Below are positions 26,366-36,093 of a stretch of DNA of 64,000 nucleotides, one piece after another. This DNA is from Microbispora rosea subsp. aerata. GTDB lineage: Bacteria > Actinomycetota > Actinomycetes > Streptosporangiales > Streptosporangiaceae. Position 1 is the first letter of the stretch; every line of letters starts with the position of its first letter. The stretch is from assembly GCF_014647835.1 (NCBI RefSeq), contig NZ_BMPY01000001.1, positions 186,001 through 250,000 of the forward strand, read 5' to 3'. A program made the position numbers and the translations under genes. The notes under the pieces were generated by a model, which saw only the letters and a list, made by a program, of their open reading frames with translations, did no database searches and was not told the DNA's origin.

Positions 26366-29300
26366 TTAGTCTACGATCTGCACCCAGAACGGACTGTCGC
26401 TGACCTTGGTGATTGTGTTGACCGGGTCGTACGTGAGAAGGCGATATTGGCTGTAGAACGCCTGGAGCGCCTCTCCGTGCCGCGAATTATAGCTGGTGAA
26501 GACAGCCTGGATCGAGTAATTAATTCTATCCTTGGCAGCTCCTTCCTCGGTGGAAGCGAAGGGGTATTCGTCGCATCGAAGCGCTCCATTGCCATGGAGT
26601 TTGTAGAGGTCCTCGTTGTAGTACTTGCAGTAGTTCGAGCCGAAAGCATTCCTCATGTAGAACTCCTGCGGCGTTCCCCTGTGCACCCAGAACTGATGCC
26701 TCGAGAAGATTTCTCGATTCAGGTCATCACCGCCGTCGCGCGTTCTCCATAGTGGAGCCCCCTCCGGGGTGCCCGGAGGCGCCTTGTAGTTCCCGGGGAT
26801 GGTCTTCGGCAGTTCGGTGCCCGTCTTCTCCCTCGGCGGCGGGTACTCGACATCTCGATTGCTGGTTGTGTCGCCCGGGCGGTACGGCGGATTGGTATCG
26901 GCGTTGGTGCTCCTGTTCAAAGCTTTCTCGATGTGATTGATCACACCGATGAAGTTACTGTTTTGGCTCTTCGACATCGTGAAGACCCGATCGGCTCTGA
27001 TGTAGATGCAGCCGCCGGTGTTCTTTTCTTCGTTCTTTCCGAACCCGAGTTTCTTCCAGTCGCAGCGGAAACTTGGCGACCACATGTAGTTGCTGGGAAC
27101 GCCCTGTCCCCATCGCACCACGCCGAGCCTCTTGCCCTGCTGACTGAGGAGCTCTTGGTCCCACAGGGGAAGCTTGCCCTTGTTCTCCTTGTATTGGGTG
27201 ATTGCGGGCCTGACGGAACAGATAGCTCTGTCATGTGTCGCCGGCTTGGGTGTGTAGAGGAGATATTCGAGGTACGCTGTCGAGCGCCAGCCCGCAATCG
27301 TCTTGAGCTGCGCCGGGGCCCCTTTCTCGATCCTGCACCCTTCCGTGTCGAGCTCGAATCCGATCTGGACGTCGTTCAGATCGTCGTCGAGTTCCGCACG
27401 GCGGACGCCTCTGTTCCAGACGCCGAAATCGGTCAGCTTCACGAAGAACTTCATGTGCTGCGGTTTCAGGTCTTTGGTAGTAGAGCCGCTCTTGTAGACA
27501 TTGTTGCCGGTGTGATCACCGATGTAGGTGTGTGCCACCCAGGTCGCCCGGAAGGTGAACACGTCATCGTCGGTCACCTTGTCGAGGAGCTTCGCCGGAA
27601 TGCGCAACGGTCCCGGGAACAGCTTGACCCACCAAGCTGTCCGGTTCCTGCGCTTCTTGACGCCGTTGTCGTCGTACTCCTCCCATCCCCCGTGTCCAAT
27701 CCAGGAGGTCCAGCAGGCCGAATGCGGACGCTCCTGCATCCGCGACCACGCGTCGGTGCGCCAGGGCGCACGCGCCGTCTCGTAGCAGTCCTCAAGCGAC
27801 GGGTGCTTGTAGTCGAAGCCGGAGCTTGCGGCTGTGGCCGATGCGGCCCCGTCGGCCGCCCGGGCATCGCCGACCTCGAACGTCTGCCATTCCGACCACG
27901 CGCCGGACACGCCGGGGGCCGTAGCGCGGGCCCGCCAACGCAACCGCTGCCCCTTCTGCAGCTTGCCGGCCGGCACGCGCAGCGTGTGCCGTGGCGCGTC
28001 GGCCTTTCCCGTCACCGTGCCAGTCCAGACCAGTTGCCTCGTCGCAGCCCGTTCGTCCTTCGGCAGCCTGGACGTCGACGACTTGGCCGGCTCGCGGGCC
28101 ACCTCCACTTCGACCTTCGCCGGACGGCCCCGCGGGTCCGACACCCAGACGGTGAGGTCCGTGGCGCCGGATGCTCCTTCCTCGCCCGACACCGTCAGCT
28201 TCTCGACCCTGGGCGCGTCCTCGGCCGTGGCTTGCCGGTTCGTCTCGGCCAGTGCCTGCGCCCCGGCCGGGGCGGCGGCGCCGACGGGGGTGTTCATGTC
28301 GGCCTGGATCTCGGCTTGGGTCTGGGCGCGGTTGTAGACGCGGACCTCGTCGATCAGGCCCTTGAAGTGCTCGCCCCACAGGTCGTTGCCGCCGATGCGC
28401 AGCGGGCCGCCGTCGTCCACGATGCCGCCGCTCAGCGGGTAGGAGGCCACCTGGCTGCCGTTGACGAACAACCGGGCCGTCGTGCCGTTGTAGGTCACGG
28501 CGATGTGGCTCCAGGTATTGGTCGGCAGCGGTGTGGAGGGGCCGAACTCCGCCCACTCGTCGTTCGTCGTCGTCAGGTACCCGGCCGGTCCTTGGCCGTT
28601 GGAGGCGTACAGCGAGTAGGAGGCGCCGTACAGCGAGGCCAGCTCCTTCATGACCACGCTGCGGTAGTCCGTCACCGTGCTGGGCCGCACCCAGGCCGAG
28701 ACGGTCATGCCGGTGGACAGGCGCAGCGACGAGGCGTGGCCGACCGTGACCCAGCTGGAGTAGCCGTTGAACGACAGCGCCTTGCCGAACTTGCCCTGGG
28801 CGCTCCAGGTGGTGTCGGCGGCCGTGCCGGTGTTGTTCCTCCCCGAGGAGTCGCCCACCGTCGTGCCGGAGCCTTCCTCCATGCCGTACGCGGCGACCAG
28901 CCCCTGCACCGGAGACGGCGACGGGCTGGGAGTCGGGCTCGGGCTCGGCGACGGGGAGGGGCTCGGGCTGGGGGTGGGTCCCGGTGTGGCGGAACCGACG
29001 GGGGTGTTCATGTCGGCCTGGATCTCGGCTTGGGTCTGGGCGCGGTTGTAGACGCGCACCTCGTCGATCAGGCCCTTGAAGTATTCGCCCCACACGCTGT
29101 TGCCGCCGATGCGCAGCGGGCCGCCCTCGTCGTAGAGGCTTCCGCTCGCCGTCTCCTGCGCGACCTGCTGGCCGTTGACGAACAACCGCAAGGTGGACCC
29201 GTTGTAGGTCAGCGCCAGATGGCTCCAGGTGTTCACCGGCAGCAGGGAAGTCCCGCCGACCACGGAGAAGTCGTCGGCGGCGGTCTGCACCCAGCCGATC

Positions 29301-32005
29301 GGACCCTCGCCGTCGGAGGCGTACAGGATGTAGGAGGCGCCGTCACTTGTGCGCAGCTCCTTGCCGAGCACGCTTCTCCAGCTGGTCACCGTGCTCGGGT
29401 TGACCCACGCCGACAGCGTCATCCCGGTGGTCAGCCGCAGCGACGAGGCGTGGCCGACCGTGACCCAGCTGGAGTAGCCGTTGAACGACACCGCCTTGCC
29501 GTACTTGCCGTTCGCCCAGCTGATGTTGCTGCCCGTGCCGTTGTTGTTCTGCCCGGATGAATCGGCCACCCCGGTGCCCGACCCCTCGTTCATGCCGTAG
29601 GCCGCCACCAGCCCCGGGACGGGAGCCGGCGTGTCCTCGCCCGTGGTGAACGACCAGGCGTACGGCTCGGCCATGACATTGCCGGCGATGTCTCTGGCCC
29701 CGGACACCTCGGCGGTGTATCCGGTGGTCGCGCCCAACGGCTGGGCGGGCGTGAACGTGAGCACCGTATGAGTGGCGTCCATGGCCGTCGCGCCCGCAAC
29801 CGCCGTACCGGCCTGGTCCTTCAGCGTGAACTGCGCGTCGGAGACCGGCTCGCTGAAGGTCACGGTGACCGGAGAGGCGACGGGAACATCCGTGGCTCCG
29901 GCGGTGGGGTTCGTCGCCGTCACCGTCGGCGCCGTCGTGTCCGGACCGCCGGTGGTGAACGACCACGGATACGGATCCATGGCGTTCTCCTCCGCATCGA
30001 TCGCACCCGAGACCACCGCGGTGTACGTGGTATGCGGCTTCAGCGCCTGCGCCGGTGTGACGGTCACCGTCGTGCGGGTGCCGTCGTATTCCATCGTCGT
30101 CGTGACCTCTACGCCGTCGGCGTCCTTGAGCACGACGGCGACCTCGTCGACCGGTTCGGAGAAGGTGACCTTCGGCCTCACGCCGAGCGGGACGTCGACG
30201 GCGCCGTCCGCGGGTTCGACCGCGACCACCCACGGCGGGACGGTGTCCTCACCACCCCCGTCTTCACCGTCACTGCCCTCGGCCGGGAGATCGAGGTCGG
30301 ATGTCCTCACTTCGAAGGGTTCCCCGTCACGCTGTCCCGCGACCTGCCCGGCGAACTCGTTGCTGATGGTCGTCCGCTCATCGCCCGTCGGCTCATATAT
30401 CGATCTGGCAAGGGCCTCCTCCCATGAAGGCAGTCTCGTGATGGGGTCGGGCGACATGAAGGTGATGCCGTCGACCTTCGGGGGAGGCGCCGGTTCGTAT
30501 TCGATCATGAGGGTGGGCGGGTGGCGGTAGCCCGGGTACGGATCGCCGCCGCCGTACTCACCGGAGTAGTACTGCCGCCAGTTGGTCGCCGCCGTCTCAC
30601 TGGCGGCCCGCAGCACCAAGCCGTAATTGGGTACGCCCTGCTCGACCCACGCGCGGACCATGTTGGTGACCCGGTACCACAGCGCCTCGTCCTTGGCACA
30701 CCACGTGCCGGAGGCGTCGTAGTTGTAACCCGCCCTGTTGAGCCCCTCGGTGGCGCTGTCCCTGGACGGCTGACCACCCCAGCTCAACGCCCAGGACTCC
30801 CAGGAAGAAGTGACCCGCTGGGCCACGATGCCGGCCCCCAGCGGATCACCGCACAACGCCCCGTTGGGACCACCGGACTTGTAGTTCCAGATGATCAAGT
30901 CGGCGTCGACGACGGTGGCGCCCTCCAACGCCGGATGATCCAGGTCGTACTTCAGATACACCCGGGCGATATCCGCACTGGTCTGGGTCGTCCCCGCGCG
31001 CAGCCACCCCTCCGCGGCGTGGTTGCTGGAGGGGTCGTTCTTGCTCACCCACGCGTCATCGGGTCGCCCGCCGCCGAACCACTCGGAGGCGGCGGCGATC
31101 GTCACCGGATAGGTCACCGCCGGATCGGCCAGGAACTGCTCATCCGGGGTGAACACCAGCTCCGACCTCGTACCGGAGGTCTCCACCCGCGCCTCGACCG
31201 GGGAGGACTTCCCCTGCTCGGGAGAGGCCTCCACCTTGGCGTCCATCGCCGTCAGCACCACCGGCGCCGCGACCGCCTTACCGTTGGCGTCCTTCAGCTG
31301 CGGCAACCCCTGCGGGCCCTTGCCGAACGCCGTGCCCTCCGGCAGCGTGAGCGGCAACCGCACCGTCACCGGGCCGTCCGGCCTGCGCCGGAAGACCACC
31401 TGGGAGACGAACCCGTCGGCCTGCGCGATCACCACCAGGTCCGCCCCCGGCGCCACCGCGTCGGGATAGGTGACCGTGCTGCCCGACACCTTCGGCTCCG
31501 GCAGCGCCCGGGTCACCCCCAGGCCACTGGCGCCCTTCTCGCCTTTCGCCGACACCACCTGCTTGGACCCGCGCCCGCCGAAGGTCAGCGGCGACTTGAC
31601 CCGCGCCGCCCGCAACGTGCCGTTCTGGGCCACGACACGAGTGTCGATCGGCTCCCACGCGCCGGTGGCCGGGTTCTTCAGCTGCACCGGACGGGTGGAC
31701 ACCTCGGCACGCAGACGCTTGCCGTCCGGGTCCGCCCAGACCTTCATCTTCTCGGTGAAGTGAGCGGGCACCTCGACGGGCTTACCGGTCTTGGCGGCCT
31801 TGTCCCAGGCGGCCTTGAAGTCCGGATGCGGCGTGGATTCGTGTGATGCCGTCGATGCGGAGTTCGGAACTGGGGAAGGTGGCGTGGGGGTTTGGGCGAC
31901 CGCCGGCGCGCTCGTAAGCGACAGCGGCAACATCACCGCCCCGACCAGGGCGGCCCGACGGCGCGTCCGGATCGATAAGCCGGACGCTGTTCTCGATGTC
32001 TTCAC
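26366..32005 (-). CDS. Giant secreted polymorphic-toxin-like protein with C-terminal NucA/NucB-type DNase domain
   Basis: An 1879-residue protein from a GTG start. Residues 1-38 are a signal peptide (AALVGAVMLPLSL to PAVAQ). A DNRLRE-type beta-sandwich spans about 305-505 (DIARVYLKYDL, WCAKDEALWYRVTNMVRAW). Two Big_5 Ig-like domains follow at about 588-690 and 690-790, each ending in WSFTTG. Two LamG/concanavalin domains (about 798-1000 and 1034-1240) are joined by a PSPSP linker and are near-duplicates. A region of about 500 residues that I do not recognise precedes the last 120 residues, which contain NAFGSNYCKYYN and RCDEYPFASTEEGAAKDR (near 1808), the signature of NucA/NucB deoxyribonucleases. 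Architecture and downstream partner fit a secreted or wall-anchored antibacterial toxin. Confidence 0.85.
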   Translation of the reverse strand: MKTSRTASGLSIRTRRRAALVGAVMLPLSLTSAPAVAQTPTPPSPVPNSASTASHESTPHPDFKAAWDKAAKTGKPVEVPAHFTEKMKVWADPDGKRLRAEVSTRPVQLKNPATGAWEPIDTRVVAQNGTLRAARVKSPLTFGGRGSKQVVSAKGEKGASGLGVTRALPEPKVSGSTVTYPDAVAPGADLVVIAQADGFVSQVVFRRRPDGPVTVRLPLTLPEGTAFGKGPQGLPQLKDANGKAVAAPVVLTAMDAKVEASPEQGKSSPVEARVETSGTRSELVFTPDEQFLADPAVTYPVTIAAASEWFGGGRPDDAWVSKNDPSSNHAAEGWLRAGTTQTSADIARVYLKYDLDHPALEGATVVDADLIIWNYKSGGPNGALCGDPLGAGIVAQRVTSSWESWALSWGGQPSRDSATEGLNRAGYNYDASGTWCAKDEALWYRVTNMVRAWVEQGVPNYGLVLRAASETAATNWRQYYSGEYGGGDPYPGYRHPPTLMIEYEPAPPPKVDGITFMSPDPITRLPSWEEALARSIYEPTGDERTTISNEFAGQVAGQRDGEPFEVRTSDLDLPAEGSDGEDGGGEDTVPPWVVAVEPADGAVDVPLGVRPKVTFSEPVDEVAVVLKDADGVEVTTTMEYDGTRTTVTVTPAQALKPHTTYTAVVSGAIDAEENAMDPYPWSFTTGGPDTTAPTVTATNPTAGATDVPVASPVTVTFSEPVSDAQFTLKDQAGTAVAGATAMDATHTVLTFTPAQPLGATTGYTAEVSGARDIAGNVMAEPYAWSFTTGEDTPAPVPGLVAAYGMNEGSGTGVADSSGQNNNGTGSNISWANGKYGKAVSFNGYSSWVTVGHASSLRLTTGMTLSAWVNPSTVTSWRSVLGKELRTSDGASYILYASDGEGPIGWVQTAADDFSVVGGTSLLPVNTWSHLALTYNGSTLRLFVNGQQVAQETASGSLYDEGGPLRIGGNSVWGEYFKGLIDEVRVYNRAQTQAEIQADMNTPVGSATPGPTPSPSPSPSPSPSPTPSPSPSPVQGLVAAYGMEEGSGTTVGDSSGRNNTGTAADTTWSAQGKFGKALSFNGYSSWVTVGHASSLRLSTGMTVSAWVRPSTVTDYRSVVMKELASLYGASYSLYASNGQGPAGYLTTTNDEWAEFGPSTPLPTNTWSHIAVTYNGTTARLFVNGSQVASYPLSGGIVDDGGPLRIGGNDLWGEHFKGLIDEVRVYNRAQTQAEIQADMNTPVGAAAPAGAQALAETNRQATAEDAPRVEKLTVSGEEGASGATDLTVWVSDPRGRPAKVEVEVAREPAKSSTSRLPKDERAATRQLVWTGTVTGKADAPRHTLRVPAGKLQKGQRLRWRARATAPGVSGAWSEWQTFEVGDARAADGAASATAASSGFDYKHPSLEDCYETARAPWRTDAWSRMQERPHSACWTSWIGHGGWEEYDDNGVKKRRNRTAWWVKLFPGPLRIPAKLLDKVTDDDVFTFRATWVAHTYIGDHTGNNVYKSGSTTKDLKPQHMKFFVKLTDFGVWNRGVRRAELDDDLNDVQIGFELDTEGCRIEKGAPAQLKTIAGWRSTAYLEYLLYTPKPATHDRAICSVRPAITQYKENKGKLPLWDQELLSQQGKRLGVVRWGQGVPSNYMWSPSFRCDWKKLGFGKNEEKNTGGCIYIRADRVFTMSKSQNSNFIGVINHIEKALNRSTNADTNPPYRPGDTTSNRDVEYPPPREKTGTELPKTIPGNYKAPPGTPEGAPLWRTRDGGDDLNREIFSRHQFWVHRGTPQEFYMRNAFGSNYCKYYNEDLYKLHGNGALRCDEYPFASTEEGAAKDRINYSIQAVFTSYNSRHGEALQAFYSQYRLLTYDPVNTITKVSDSPFWVQIVD
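28281..29091. repeat. Internal direct repeats from LamG duplication
   Basis: A roughly 90-bp segment at 28281-28370 recurs at 28995-29084 almost unchanged. A second conserved stretch, at about 28720-28780, recurs at about 29433-29493. Both come from the two LamG modules of the large gene. DNA-level identity this high suggests recent duplication or gene conversion. Confidence 0.75.
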
Positions 32006-32482
32006 TCCAGCCTTTCGGGGTTCGGTGCGGCGAAAGCGGAGTCATCACCCCGAAATTCGCCGCCGCTTGCACTGACAAGACACATAGGGTTCGGGGTGCT
32101 TGCGCGGGCTGCGGGACCTAATTGGAGAGTTCTGCCGCGGCCCCCAGGCCTGAGCGGGCCGCGGCAGAAGACGCGCGCTCCTCAACCCGCGCGTTTGCCT
32201 CGTCGGAATCACGAAGGGCAAGCGCCAGTGTGCCCCGGAACAGGGGTGCATGTCTTGGCGATTTCTGCACAATTGATGGCATTTTGTGCACACCTGAAAG
32301 CCGGAGGGCCGAGGAGGCCGAGCGCCGTTTCCCGCGCCCGCACGCGTCACCATCGCGTCACATATCGCTACGCTTCAACCACACTGGTGACATTGACCGT
32401 CATTTACTGATAAGTCATCATCCTGCTGCGGCTCGCCGGCCCTAGGGACCGGTCACGCAACGGCCATACGGCGGGGGTGCGT
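32006..32482. promoter_or_regulatory. Divergent regulatory region with a 14-bp inverted repeat
   Basis: 480 bp between the toxin-like gene and the AraC gene. TTCTGCCGCGGCCC (32130-32143) and its exact reverse complement (32156-32169) form a strong hairpin with a 12-base loop. Further right, TTGACCG near 32395 followed 17 bases later by CATCAT is a possible promoter for the AraC gene. The region is AT-richer than its surroundings near 32360-32420. Confidence 0.4.
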
Positions 32483-33478
32483 ATGAGAGTTCTGGAGTAC
32501 CACACCAAAGACCTGGCGGCTCGGGACCGGTTCCCCTTCTGGTACGAGACGATGTCGCAGATGCTCGTTTGCACCCGGGCGGTCTCGGACGACCCCGCCG
32601 GTTTCCAGGGGTCGGCGACGGTCTTCGACCTCGGCGTGGCCGCGTTGACGGCGATGTCCCACACCACGCTGCGGGCGACCCGGTCGGCGAAGCTCATCCG
32701 GCAGGCGGATCCCGAAGTCTTCCAGCTCCATCTCATCCTCGCCGGCGGTGGTGAGATAACCCAGGCGGGGCGCGACGCGTGCTTCCAGTCCGGGAGCCTT
32801 CTCCTCATCGACTCCTCCCGGCCTTACCGAGGATGGCGAGGGGCCGAGGAGGGGCTGGCGGAAACGCTGATCGTCCAGTTTCCGCGGGCCGCGCTCGGCC
32901 TGCGGTCCGACGTGATCGGCCGGCTCTCCGCGGCGCCGTTTCCCGTCCAACCCGGGATCACCGCCGTCCTGGCCGGGCATTTGCGGCATCTGGCGGACAA
33001 CGCCGGGGACCTCACCCGTCCGGACGCGGAGGCTCTGGGCGCCATGACCCTCGATCTGATCGCGGCCGCCTGCGCTCACCGGTACGAGGCCACCACCGCG
33101 CTGACGCCCGAGGCGCGGCGTCAGGCCCTGCTGGCGATGATCCACGACTTCATCCGGCAGCGGCTCGGCGATCCCGACCTGAACGCGGAGATGATCGCCG
33201 CGGCCCACGAGATCTCCGTACGCTACCTGTACAAGCTTTTCCAGGAGCAGGACCTCGGCGTGGCGGGCTGGATCCGCCGGTGCCGTCTGGAGCAGTGCCG
33301 CCGGGATCTCGCCGACCCCCGGCAGCGCTCCTGGCCCATCCAGACCATCGCCGCCCGCTGGGGCTTCAGCGACCTGGCGACCTTCAGCCGCAACTTCCGC
33401 GCCGCCTACGGCATGTCTCCCCGGGAGTTCCGCCTTCTCGCGGCGTCGGCGCCGCCGCTCGGGGCGGGGATGAACTGA
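32483..33478 (+). CDS. AraC-family transcriptional regulator (AraC-binding-like domain)
   Basis: A 331-residue regulator. Residues 1-180 match the AraC-binding-like sensor domain (RDRFPFWYETMSQMLVCTRA, FQLHLILAGGGEITQ, LLLIDSSRPY). The C-terminal 100 residues carry the two helix-turn-helix motifs (NAEMIAAAHEISVRYLYKLF, IQTIAARWGFSDLATFSRNF) and end with the family signature RAAYGMSPREFRLL. The ATG at 32483 was preferred over GTG at 32477 for spacing to GGGGGTG. It is convergent with the heptose-glycan operon (15-bp gap) and divergent from the toxin-like gene. It could control either, or a distant target. Confidence 0.88.
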   Translation: MRVLEYHTKDLAARDRFPFWYETMSQMLVCTRAVSDDPAGFQGSATVFDLGVAALTAMSHTTLRATRSAKLIRQADPEVFQLHLILAGGGEITQAGRDACFQSGSLLLIDSSRPYRGWRGAEEGLAETLIVQFPRAALGLRSDVIGRLSAAPFPVQPGITAVLAGHLRHLADNAGDLTRPDAEALGAMTLDLIAAACAHRYEATTALTPEARRQALLAMIHDFIRQRLGDPDLNAEMIAAAHEISVRYLYKLFQEQDLGVAGWIRRCRLEQCRRDLADPRQRSWPIQTIAARWGFSDLATFSRNFRAAYGMSPREFRLLAASAPPLGAGMN

Positions 33479-33493
33479 ACGCCGCAGGCCCGG

Positions 33494-34456
33494 TCAGGAG
33501 GCGGCCGAGCAGGACGAGCTCAGCTCTTTCTCGAACCAGTCGATCGTGCGGCGCAGGCCGGTGACCGGGTCGATCCGCGGACGCCAGCCGAGCCGCTCCT
33601 CGGCGAGCGAGGTGTCGGGACGGCGGACGGCGGGGTCGTCGACGGGCCGCTCGACGAACCGGATCGGGGAGGACGAGCCCGCCAGGTCGCGGATCGTCTC
33701 GGCCAGCTCCGCCATCGACATCTCGGCCGGGTTGCCGATGTTCACCGGCCCGGCGAAGTCGCTTTCCGCCAGCGCGAGCACGCCGTCGACCGTGTCGTCC
33801 ACATAGCAGATCGACCGGGTCTGGCTGCCGTCGCCGGTCACGGTGATCGGCTCGCCGAGCAGCGCCTGGCGGATGAACGTGGGGATCGCCCTGCCGTCGC
33901 GGGGCCGCATCCGCGGGCCGTAGGTGTTGAAGATCCGCACGATCGCGGTGTCGGTGCCCCGCGCGTTGCGGTAGGCCGTGGTCAGCGACTCGGCGAAGCG
34001 CTTGGCCTCGTCGTACACGCTGCGCGGCCCCACCGGATTGACGTTGCCCCAGTACGTCTCCTTCTGGGGGTGTTCCAGCGGGTCGCCGTACACCTCGCTG
34101 GTGGAGGCGAGCACGAACCGCGCGCCCTTCTCGGCGGCGAGGCCGAGGGCGTGCAGCGTCCCCACGCTGCCGACCTTCAGCGTCTCGATCGGATGACGCA
34201 GGTAGTCGGCGGGGGACGCCGCCGAGGCGAAGTGCAGCACCACATCGACCCGGCCGGGCACGTGGACGAAGCCGGTGAGGTCGCACTCCACGAGCCGGAA
34301 CTCCGGCCGTCCGATCAGGTGCTCCACGTTGCGCGGCGACCCGGTGAGGAAGTTGTCCAGGCAGACGACCGCCGCACCGCGCCCCGTCAGCCGTTCGCAC
34401 AGGTAGGAGCCGAGGAAACCGGCTCCTCCGGTGACCACGACACGCGAACCCTTCAC
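33494..34456 (-). CDS. NAD-dependent nucleotide-sugar epimerase/decarboxylase, UDP-xylose-synthase-like
   Basis: A 320-residue extended SDR from a GTG start 3 bases into the end of the upstream gene. The Rossmann motif is VVVTGGAGFLGSYLCERL. Hallmarks close to UDP-glucuronate decarboxylase are VCLDNFLTGSPRNVEHL, LASTSEVYGDPLEHPQKETY, GPRSVYDEAKRFAE (catalytic YxxxK), ARIFNTYGP-like VRIFNTYGPRM, and GDGSQTRSICYVDD. It is the last gene of the nine-gene heptose/glycan operon, where it probably provides a modified sugar nucleotide (UDP-xylose or an epimerised heptose). The exact substrate cannot be told from sequence alone. Confidence 0.85.
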   Translation of the reverse strand: MKGSRVVVTGGAGFLGSYLCERLTGRGAAVVCLDNFLTGSPRNVEHLIGRPEFRLVECDLTGFVHVPGRVDVVLHFASAASPADYLRHPIETLKVGSVGTLHALGLAAEKGARFVLASTSEVYGDPLEHPQKETYWGNVNPVGPRSVYDEAKRFAESLTTAYRNARGTDTAIVRIFNTYGPRMRPRDGRAIPTFIRQALLGEPITVTGDGSQTRSICYVDDTVDGVLALAESDFAGPVNIGNPAEMSMAELAETIRDLAGSSSPIRFVERPVDDPAVRRPDTSLAEERLGWRPRIDPVTGLRRTIDWFEKELSSSCSAAS

Positions 34457-35400
34457 CGCACTCCCACCCCTCGCGCTCTCCCGATCGCGTCGAGCACCTC
34501 GGGCACGCCGATTTCGAGCAGCCCCTCCGACGGCCGGTCGCCGTGCGGGTCGCCCCTGCGCCCGGCCCACAGCGCGATGTGCGGGCCGTCCGGCGGCGGC
34601 CCCCACAGGGCGGGCGGCACCGGGCCGTACAGGACGACCGAGGGCGTGCCGACGGCGACGGCCAGGTGCGACATGCCGGTGTCGCCGCAGACGACCAGCG
34701 CCGCGTGCGCGGTGAGCGCGGCGAGCCCGGCCGGGTTCGTACGGCCGGCCAGCACCGACTCCTCGGGCAGGGCGGCGAGCCGGGCGACGTGCCGGGCGAG
34801 CGAGATCTCGCTCGTGCCGCCGGTGACGACGACCCGATGACCCTGGCCGGCCAGCTCGGCCGCCACCCGGGCGAAGCGGTCCGGCGGCCACCGCCGCGCC
34901 CGGAACGCCGCCCCCGGGTGGATGATCACCTCGCCGCCGTCGAGCGGGCTCGGCCCCGGGTCGCGCAGCGCGAAGTCCTCCGGGTCGGCCGGGATGCCGT
35001 GCCACTCCAGCAGGCGGCACCACCGCCGCCTCTCGTGGATCTCCGGCTCCCAGGGCGGCCCGTCCACGCCCGGCACCAGGTCGTGCGCGTGGCTGAGCAG
35101 GCGTCCCGGCCGCGTACGGCGCAGCGCGAGGATGCTCTCCGGGCCGCTGCCGTGCAGGTTGACCGCGACGTCGGGCGAGTCGTACGGCACCGGCCCCGGG
35201 CCGGACACGTCGAGCACCTCGTCGACGCCGCCGATCAGCGGCAGCAGCCCGGCGAGGCGGGCCGGGGCGGCCAGCACGACGTGGTGCCGGCGTTGCGCCC
35301 GCCGCAGCGCCCGCAACGCCGGCACCACGGCGAGCAGGTCGCCGAGACCGAGCCCGCGCAGGGCGAGCAGCACCGGCCCGCCGGGTGCGCCTACGGCCAT
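34453..35400 (-). CDS. Glycosyltransferase family 9 (heptosyltransferase-like), first copy
   Basis: A 315-residue GT-B enzyme. N-terminal VLLALRGLGLGDLLAVVPAL and C-terminal VVVTGGTSEISLA, LVVCGDTGMSHLAVAVGTPSV and LYGPVPPALWGPP match the GT9 ADP-heptose transferase family. It overlaps the SDR gene upstream by 10 bp and the epimerase gene downstream by 4 bp. With HldE and GmhA in the same operon it probably transfers heptose from an NDP-heptose to a surface glycan or small-molecule acceptor. Confidence 0.85.
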   Translation of the reverse strand: MAVGAPGGPVLLALRGLGLGDLLAVVPALRALRRAQRRHHVVLAAPARLAGLLPLIGGVDEVLDVSGPGPVPYDSPDVAVNLHGSGPESILALRRTRPGRLLSHAHDLVPGVDGPPWEPEIHERRRWCRLLEWHGIPADPEDFALRDPGPSPLDGGEVIIHPGAAFRARRWPPDRFARVAAELAGQGHRVVVTGGTSEISLARHVARLAALPEESVLAGRTNPAGLAALTAHAALVVCGDTGMSHLAVAVGTPSVVLYGPVPPALWGPPPDGPHIALWAGRRGDPHGDRPSEGLLEIGVPEVLDAIGRARGVGVR

Positions 35401-36071
35401 GACGTCTCCGTCGAGGCGCACACGACCAGCTCCCTGACCTCGCAGCCCCGCGGCTGGCCGAGCGCGAAAAGGATCGCCGAGGCGACGTCCTCCGGCTGGT
35501 TCAGCCGGGCGTCGGGGCCGGGCTTGTACCGGTCGGGACGGTCGTCGAAGAAGGCGGTCCGCATGCCGCCGGGGATCAGCAGGGTCACCCCCACCTGCCC
35601 GGCCAGCTCGGCCGCCAGGGCCCGGGTGAAGCCCACCACGCCGAACTTCGAGGCGCAGTAGGCGGTCGCGTCGCCGAACGCGCGCACCCCGAGCGTCGAG
35701 GCGACGGTGACGACCTTGCCTCCCGACCGGTGAAGGTAGGGCAGGGCCGCCCGGACCACGGCGGCGGTCCCGAGCAGGTTGACCGCGATCACCCGCTCCC
35801 ACCGGTCTGCGGGGACGTCCTCCAGCCGCCCGCAGGCGTCGATGCCCGCCGCCGTGACGACGGCGTCGAGCCCGCCCGCCCGTTCGGCGAGCTCGCGCAC
35901 GGCCCGCTCCGCCTGCTCGCGGTCGGCCAGATCGGCCCGCACGTGGTCGAACCCGCCGTCCGGCTCGCCGAGATCGACGATCAGGGGCCGCCCGCCGGCC
36001 TTGGCGACCGCCGTGGCGGTGGCCCGGCCCAGGCCGGACGCGCCACCGGTGATCAACACGTTTCCCACCAT
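35391..36071 (-). CDS. Short-chain dehydrogenase/reductase of the heptose operon
   Basis: A 226-residue classical SDR. It has NVLITGGASGLGRATATAVA (TGxxxGxG), VVTAAGIDACG (NAG-like), VVTVASTLGV with the catalytic Ser, and YCASKFGVVGFTRAL (YxxxK). It ends SWP, overlapping the next gene's start by 10 bp. An alternative GTG one codon upstream exists. It may reduce or oxidise a sugar intermediate of the pathway; no closer assignment is possible. Confidence 0.87.
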   Translation of the reverse strand: MVGNVLITGGASGLGRATATAVAKAGGRPLIVDLGEPDGGFDHVRADLADREQAERAVRELAERAGGLDAVVTAAGIDACGRLEDVPADRWERVIAVNLLGTAAVVRAALPYLHRSGGKVVTVASTLGVRAFGDATAYCASKFGVVGFTRALAAELAGQVGVTLLIPGGMRTAFFDDRPDRYKPGPDARLNQPEDVASAILFALGQPRGCEVRELVVCASTETSWP

Positions 36072-36093
36072 CACGGTCCCTTTCGGTAGGAGG

